NCBI GenBank assembly: GCA_030147645.1
Contig: JASBUY010000292.1
Location: 1 to 9,259 of the forward strand
Reading direction: 5' to 3'
Length of the DNA: 9,259 bases
From: Aquabacter sp.
Lineage (GTDB): Bacteria > Pseudomonadota > Alphaproteobacteria > Rhizobiales > Xanthobacteraceae
Both the position numbers and the translations under genes were made by a program. Each line of letters starts with the position of its first letter. The first letter of the stretch is position 1. Below are positions 6,001-9,259 of this stretch, one piece after another. The notes under the pieces were generated by a model. The model searched no databases. It was not told the DNA's origin and saw only the letters and a program-made list of their open reading frames with translations.

Positions 6001-6770
6001 GCAAGATCACCGCCGAGGATCTGACGCCCATCGCCTTCACGCTCGCGGTGTTCGTTGTTTGGGAACTGGCGTGTATCGTCTTTCGCATCGACAGCTTCAT
6101 CCTGCCGGCGCCCACCGCCGTCTTCTCCGCCATGGGCCAATATTGGTGGCCGCTGCTGCGCAATTCCTTCGTCACGCTCTGGACGACCGTGGTCGGCTTC
6201 ATCCTCGCGGTGGTGTTCGGCATCGCGCTCGGCCTCGTGGTCGGCTGGTCGCGCGCCATCTATCGGGGCCTCTATCCGGTGATGATCGGCTTCAATTCCA
6301 TCCCCAAGGTGGCGGTGGTGCCCATCCTCATCATGTGGTTCGGCATCGGCGAGATCCCGGCCATCCTCACCGCCTTCTTGATTTCCTTCTTCCCGATCGT
6401 CGTGAATGTCGCGACCGGGCTCGCCACCACCGAGCCGGAACTGGAGGATGTGCTGCGGGCGCTCGGCGCCTCCAAGCTCGACATCATGCGCAAGGTGGGC
6501 ATCCCGCGCACCGGCCCCTATCTTTTCGGCGCGCTGAAGGTCGCCATCACGCTCGCCTTTGTGGGAGCGGTGGTGTCCGAGACCATCGGCGCCAATGCCG
6601 GCCTCGGCCACCTCATGGTTCAGGCCGGGTCCAACTTCCAGATGCCCCTTGTGTTTGCCGGCCTGATGGCACTCGCCATCGAGGGCATTCTCATGTACGC
6701 GGTCTTTGCCTTCCTTGAGAAACGCATGGTCAGCTGGGCGTTCCGCTCGTCTTCCAGCGCAGCCGGCTAA
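5997..6770 (+). CDS. ABC transporter permease, TauC/SsuC/NrtB-like (BPD_transp_1)
   Basis: This 257-residue inner-membrane protein probably works as a homodimer with the ATPase encoded just upstream, since no second permease is present. The N-terminal half has hydrophobic segments around residues 11-31 and 60-85, with the family-typical FILPAPTAVFSAM between them. NSIPKVAVVPILIMWFG is the conserved segment before the coupling loop. The EAA coupling loop runs E146-P170 (EPELEDVLRALGASKLDIMR followed by KVGIP), with the expected glycine at 157 and I-P ending. Further helices and the GANAGLGHLM segment complete the fold. Length and motif order are normal. The ATGA overlap with the ATPase gene fits the order binding protein, ATPase, permease, as in tauABC. 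Substrate unknown. Confidence 0.92.
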   Translation: MSKITAEDLTPIAFTLAVFVVWELACIVFRIDSFILPAPTAVFSAMGQYWWPLLRNSFVTLWTTVVGFILAVVFGIALGLVVGWSRAIYRGLYPVMIGFNSIPKVAVVPILIMWFGIGEIPAILTAFLISFFPIVVNVATGLATTEPELEDVLRALGASKLDIMRKVGIPRTGPYLFGALKVAITLAFVGAVVSETIGANAGLGHLMVQAGSNFQMPLVFAGLMALAIEGILMYAVFAFLEKRMVSWAFRSSSSAAG

Positions 6771-6806
6771 AGCGCATTGGACGACCCCTCCGGCAAGGTT
6801 GGACGC

Positions 6807-6819
6807 GTCAATTTTTGAC
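6807..6819. repeat. Short inverted repeat GTCAA-TTT-TTGAC downstream of the permease gene
   Basis: A 5-bp arm flanks a TTT centre in the 133-bp gap between the permease and the small cysteine-rich gene. It is an AT-rich island in GC-rich DNA. It could be an operator or a weak transcription stop. A second small inverted repeat, AGCGC-TT-GCGCT, lies at 6851-6862. Neither matches a regulator site I can name, and no convincing -35/-10 pair was found in this gap. Confidence 0.3.
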
Positions 6820-6903
6820 CCCCCTGCCTCTCCGGCATGGCGTTTCACCGAGCGCTTGCGCTAGACACATCCGGTGATTCCCCAACCGGGCAGGATCTTC
6901 GCA

Positions 6904-7131
6904 ATGCGCCTTCGTCTCACGACCCTCGCCGTCGCCTCGCTTCTGCTCAGCGGCGGTGCCGCCTTCGCGCAGCAGAACCCCATCGTCACCTATTGCGAGG
7001 CCGACATTGCGCGCCTCTGCAAGGGCGTGCCGGCCGGTGACGGCCGCCTGCTCGCCTGCCTTCAGAGCCACAGCCAGCAGATCAGCGTCGGCTGCGCCAA
7101 GGCACTGCAGCAGCTGAAGAAGAATATGTGA
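6904..7131 (+). CDS. Small exported cysteine-rich repeat protein
   Basis: This is a 75-residue precursor. I chose the ATG at 6904 because AGGA (6892-6895) lies eight bases upstream and the protein then begins with a good Sec signal peptide: MRLRLTTLAVASLLLSGGAAFA, cut after A22. An upstream GTG (6874) would bury that signal. The mature part of about 53 residues holds four cysteines, C31, C39, C52 and C64, in the pattern C-x2-D-I-x3-C-K-x-V-x2-G-x-G-R-x3-C-L-x2-H-x7-C. This matches the cysteine-rich repeat also found in eukaryotic Golgi apparatus protein 1 (Cys_rich_FGFR). Two disulfides are likely, and the protein is probably periplasmic. Bacterial members have no settled function that I know of. 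It stands alone between a transporter operon and a convergent operon. Confidence 0.82.
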   Translation: MRLRLTTLAVASLLLSGGAAFAQQNPIVTYCEADIARLCKGVPAGDGRLLACLQSHSQQISVGCAKALQQLKKNM

Positions 7132-7139
7132 GTTCAATC

Positions 7140-7166
7140 AGCCATGGCCGGTCTCCGGCCATGGCT
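7140..7166. terminator. 12-bp perfect stem-loop between convergent genes
   Basis: AGCCATGGCCGG (7140-7151) is followed by a TCT loop and its exact reverse complement (7155-7166). It lies 8 bases after the stop of the cysteine-rich gene and 18 bases from the stop of the convergent DUF1513 gene. That is where a two-way terminator is expected. No T-run follows on either strand, so it may act by blocking RNA decay or with Rho rather than as a classic intrinsic terminator. Confidence 0.6.
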
Positions 7167-7184
7167 GCCCGCTGACAGGGTGCC

Positions 7185-8312
7185 CTAGATTTGCGCGACG
7201 TGATTGTCGAAGCGCGGGCCGCCCGTGCGCCGCGCAGCGACACCGACGCGCCCCTCTTCCACAGCCACCACAATGACTTCGCCATATCCGCTGGTGGCGA
7301 TGAAGCGGCCCGCTTCGGGCGTCGCGGCAAGACCGCAGCCATCCATCAGCGGCACGGCGCCGAGATAGCGCCCCTCTTTGGTCCAGACCGCCACCCGGTT
7401 TCCGCGTGGCGTCGCGCAGGCCACATAGCCCCCGGATCGGTCGATCGCCACGGAGCCCACATAACCGCGCAAGGCCCGCAAGTCGTCGTCCGGGGCTTCG
7501 AGCGGTGTCAACGCCCCCTGCGCGCCGACCGAGAACAGAAGCGGGCGGGCAATACCGTCCTTCAACAGATCCTGCGCGGCCACCACGGTCCATCCCTGCC
7601 CGTCCCGCGCCAGATGGCGCAGGGACAGGCTGCCGAGATCGCCTGAAAGCCGCCCCTCCCCGCGAAGGGAACCGGTCAAAGGGTCAAGCAGGGCAATGCT
7701 GCTGCCGGTCACCTCGGCATCGCGCGCTTCCGGCGTGTTGGGTTCGATCCCGCCATTGGCGATCACCAAGGCGCCGCCGGAGCGCATCAGATCATGTGGC
7801 CCATCGCCCGCGCTCGGCCATTCGGCGACGATTTCAAAGCCGGCATCGACCCGTCGGGCCGCGACGACGCCGCGCCCCATGCCGCGGGCCTGATCCGCCG
7901 GCTGGCGCTCGATCTCGGTGGTCAGGAACAACGCGCCGTCCGGCGAGAAGCGTCCGTGACCGGCGAATACCCGTCCGTCTCCGGGCACGAATGTGCCGAT
8001 CTGCCCGCCGCTTTGCCGATCGAAGACCAGCGCCACATGCCCCGGCCGGCGCCCCACCGCCACCGCCAGCGTGCCCTGCGGGCTCGCTTCGATGCCATGG
8101 AGACGAACCGAGGCGGCCGCCTTCTCGGCGGCCTCCATCCCGGGTCCGAGCGCGAAGGCGCCGAAGGCTTCGCCCTCCGCCGCCGTCGTCAGCCAGCCGC
8201 TGTCGGCCGCGTGGGAGCGCGCATGCAGCAGCGCGCTCGTCTCGGCAAGACCGGTGCGCGGAGCCAATAGCCCTGCGAGGCCGCCGGCCAGCAGCGCACG
8301 CCGCGAGATCAT
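7185..8312 (-). CDS. DUF1513 domain-containing protein with Tat signal
   Basis: This protein has 375 residues from the ATG at 8310-8312. I prefer this start because GGGGA lies eight bases upstream and the protein then opens with a twin-arginine signal: SRRALLAGG at residues 3-11, a hydrophobic stretch, and a likely cut after GLA23. ATGs at 8327 and 8336 would add 5 or 8 residues. The body shows repeated beta-propeller-like strands and DUF1513 landmarks: GHGRFSPDGALFLTTE, GPHDLMRSGGALVIANGGIE, LSLRHLARDGQGWTVVAAQ and YVGSVAIDRSGGYVACATPRGN. It is probably a folded, possibly cofactor-bearing periplasmic protein. The biochemical function is not established. It starts four bases after the imelysin-family gene and is the last gene of that operon, which in other proteobacteria is linked to iron uptake. 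Confidence 0.85.
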   Translation of the reverse strand: MISRRALLAGGLAGLLAPRTGLAETSALLHARSHAADSGWLTTAAEGEAFGAFALGPGMEAAEKAAASVRLHGIEASPQGTLAVAVGRRPGHVALVFDRQSGGQIGTFVPGDGRVFAGHGRFSPDGALFLTTEIERQPADQARGMGRGVVAARRVDAGFEIVAEWPSAGDGPHDLMRSGGALVIANGGIEPNTPEARDAEVTGSSIALLDPLTGSLRGEGRLSGDLGSLSLRHLARDGQGWTVVAAQDLLKDGIARPLLFSVGAQGALTPLEAPDDDLRALRGYVGSVAIDRSGGYVACATPRGNRVAVWTKEGRYLGAVPLMDGCGLAATPEAGRFIATSGYGEVIVVAVEEGRVGVAARRTGGPRFDNHVAQI

Positions 8313-8316
8313 CGCC

Positions 8317-9259
8317 TCAATCCCCATCGAGCGCATTGAAGCCGAGAGAAATGCCGAAATAGGCGGCGATGGGCCGATAGACCGTGATCTGCGCCGCCTT
8401 GAAGGCTTTCAAGGCCGACTGGATCTTGGCTGGGCCGTCGGCGGCTTGCGCCGCAGCCCCGAGGTCGGCGGGAAAGTCGTTTGCCGCCTTGTCTGCTGCG
8501 GTGGCCGCCTTGTTGACCGCCCATTGGGTGCGGCTCGGCAATTGTTTTGCAATCTCCTGGAGCAGCGCGTCGGCCGACAGGATCATGACCTTCACCACCT
8601 GGCCCGAGCGTCCCGACCGCCAGCCATCCGCCAGCAAGGGCTTGGGATCTCCATTGCCGAGCACCGGCAGGACCCGCGTATCGGAGACGCGCTGATAGGC
8701 GCCCGAGAGGTCCGTGAGGATCATGCCCGGCACCGCCGCCGCGTCCGGAAAGAAGACCGGATCGCCCTTGCCGGAGACGACCGCCGCGAGTGCGCCCGTT
8801 GTCTTGTCGCCCCAACCGTCGCGCACCTCCTTGGCGATTGTTGCGAGATTGGCCGCGATCGCCGTTCCATAGGTGCAGCGCACGGTGACTTCGCTGCCGC
8901 TCGTGAGCGCTTCCGCTGCTCCCTGCTCGTAGAGCAGCCTCTCCAGCGCGGGAAGACCCTGCGCCGCCGCGTTGGACTTGGCAAAGCGCTCCGCCTCGAA
9001 GCGGCCCTCGTCGGTACCGGAGATCACCTCTGCCATGCCGCGCTGAATGGCGTTGCGCCGGTCCGGGAAAAAGTTGAAGCGGTCCGCGCGGAGCGACAGG
9101 CTGATGGGCCCCATAGTCACGAATTCGACCGCCGTCCAAGCGTCGGCGGTCTTGAGAAACGCGTCCTTCAGCGCGCCGATGCCGGCCGCGGAGGGGGCGG
9201 CGCAGAATTTCGTCCAGGCGCTGCGCTGTGTCGCGCTGGCCTCGGCGAGGGCGTCATAG
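8317..9259 (-). CDS. Imelysin-family periplasmic protein (partial, N-terminus outside the window)
   Basis: The frame is open from the window edge to the TGA at 8317-8319, giving 313 complete codons; only the signal peptide and first residues should be missing. Imelysin (Peptidase_M75-like) landmarks are visible: AWTAVEFVTMGPISL, then RADRFNFFPDRRNAIQRG, then AAQGLPALERLLYEQG, and a C-terminal IAAYFGISLGFNALDGD. The family is an all-helical periplasmic or lipid-anchored fold related to EfeO and the M. extorquens-type imelysins, implicated in iron handling. In GLPALE the histidine of the canonical GxHxxE motif is proline while the glutamate is kept, a variant I associate with members encoded beside DUF1513. 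Peptidase activity is doubtful. The start lies upstream, so any internal GTG such as that at 9120 is not the real one. Confidence 0.87.
   Translation of the reverse strand, partial: YDALAEASATQRSAWTKFCAAPSAAGIGALKDAFLKTADAWTAVEFVTMGPISLSLRADRFNFFPDRRNAIQRGMAEVISGTDEGRFEAERFAKSNAAAQGLPALERLLYEQGAAEALTSGSEVTVRCTYGTAIAANLATIAKEVRDGWGDKTTGALAAVVSGKGDPVFFPDAAAVPGMILTDLSGAYQRVSDTRVLPVLGNGDPKPLLADGWRSGRSGQVVKVMILSADALLQEIAKQLPSRTQWAVNKAATAADKAANDFPADLGAAAQAADGPAKIQSALKAFKAAQITVYRPIAAYFGISLGFNALDGD

Noticed and set aside
5931..6848. Minus-strand open frame of 305 codons opposite the permease gene
   Set aside because: It is the antisense shadow of a clear permease. Its repetitive D/H/G/E-rich product has no hydrophobic core or motif.
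7406..8362. Plus-strand open frames of up to 318 codons across the DUF1513 gene
   Set aside because: The products are R/P/S-rich, typical of the wrong strand in high-G+C DNA. The minus-strand frame has a Tat signal and family motifs.

Overview
The window looks like chromosomal DNA of a GC-rich alphaproteobacterium. The clues are high G+C with strong third-position bias, tightly overlapping ABC-transporter operons, a palindromic intergenic repeat of the kind seen in Hyphomicrobiales such as Xanthobacter, Azorhizobium, Rhodopseudomonas and Bradyrhizobium, and a DUF1513/imelysin gene pair. The taxonomic call is an inference from style and gene content, not from a marker gene.

Positions 1-3993 (+) hold a branched-chain amino acid-type (HAAT/Liv) ABC importer in the order livK (3' end only), livH, livM, livG, livF. 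The last four genes are translationally coupled by 1- to 14-base overlaps. livK is separated from livH by 283 bp containing a hairpin at the stop codon, a pair of inverted 24-nt repeats and a perfect 22-nt palindrome.

Positions 3994-6770 (+) hold a second, complete ABC importer of the taurine/nitrate/sulfonate/pyrimidine superfamily: an NMT1/THI5-like binding protein, a TauB/SsuB-like ATPase and a TauC/SsuC-like permease. A close match to a sigma-54 (RpoN) promoter lies 31-46 bases upstream of the binding-protein start. This suggests activator-dependent, possibly nitrogen-linked control. An inverted repeat overlaps the predicted transcript start and ribosome binding site. A hairpin followed by a T-rich stretch lies between binding protein and ATPase and could limit read-through.

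Positions 6904-7131 (+) encode a 75-residue exported protein with one cysteine-rich repeat. It converges on a minus-strand operon (7185-9259), and a 12-bp perfect stem lies between the two. In transcription order the minus-strand operon is an imelysin-family periplasmic protein (5' end outside the window) followed by a Tat-exported DUF1513 protein. This is a combination associated with periplasmic iron uptake.

The two importers probably work separately. The Liv system takes up amino acids or related carboxylates, and the NMT1-type system takes up an unidentified small nitrogen- or sulfur-containing compound. I found no tRNA, rRNA, CRISPR array, insertion sequence or prophage gene. Most of the window is ordinary; the sigma-54 promoter and its overlapping hairpin are the most interesting parts.
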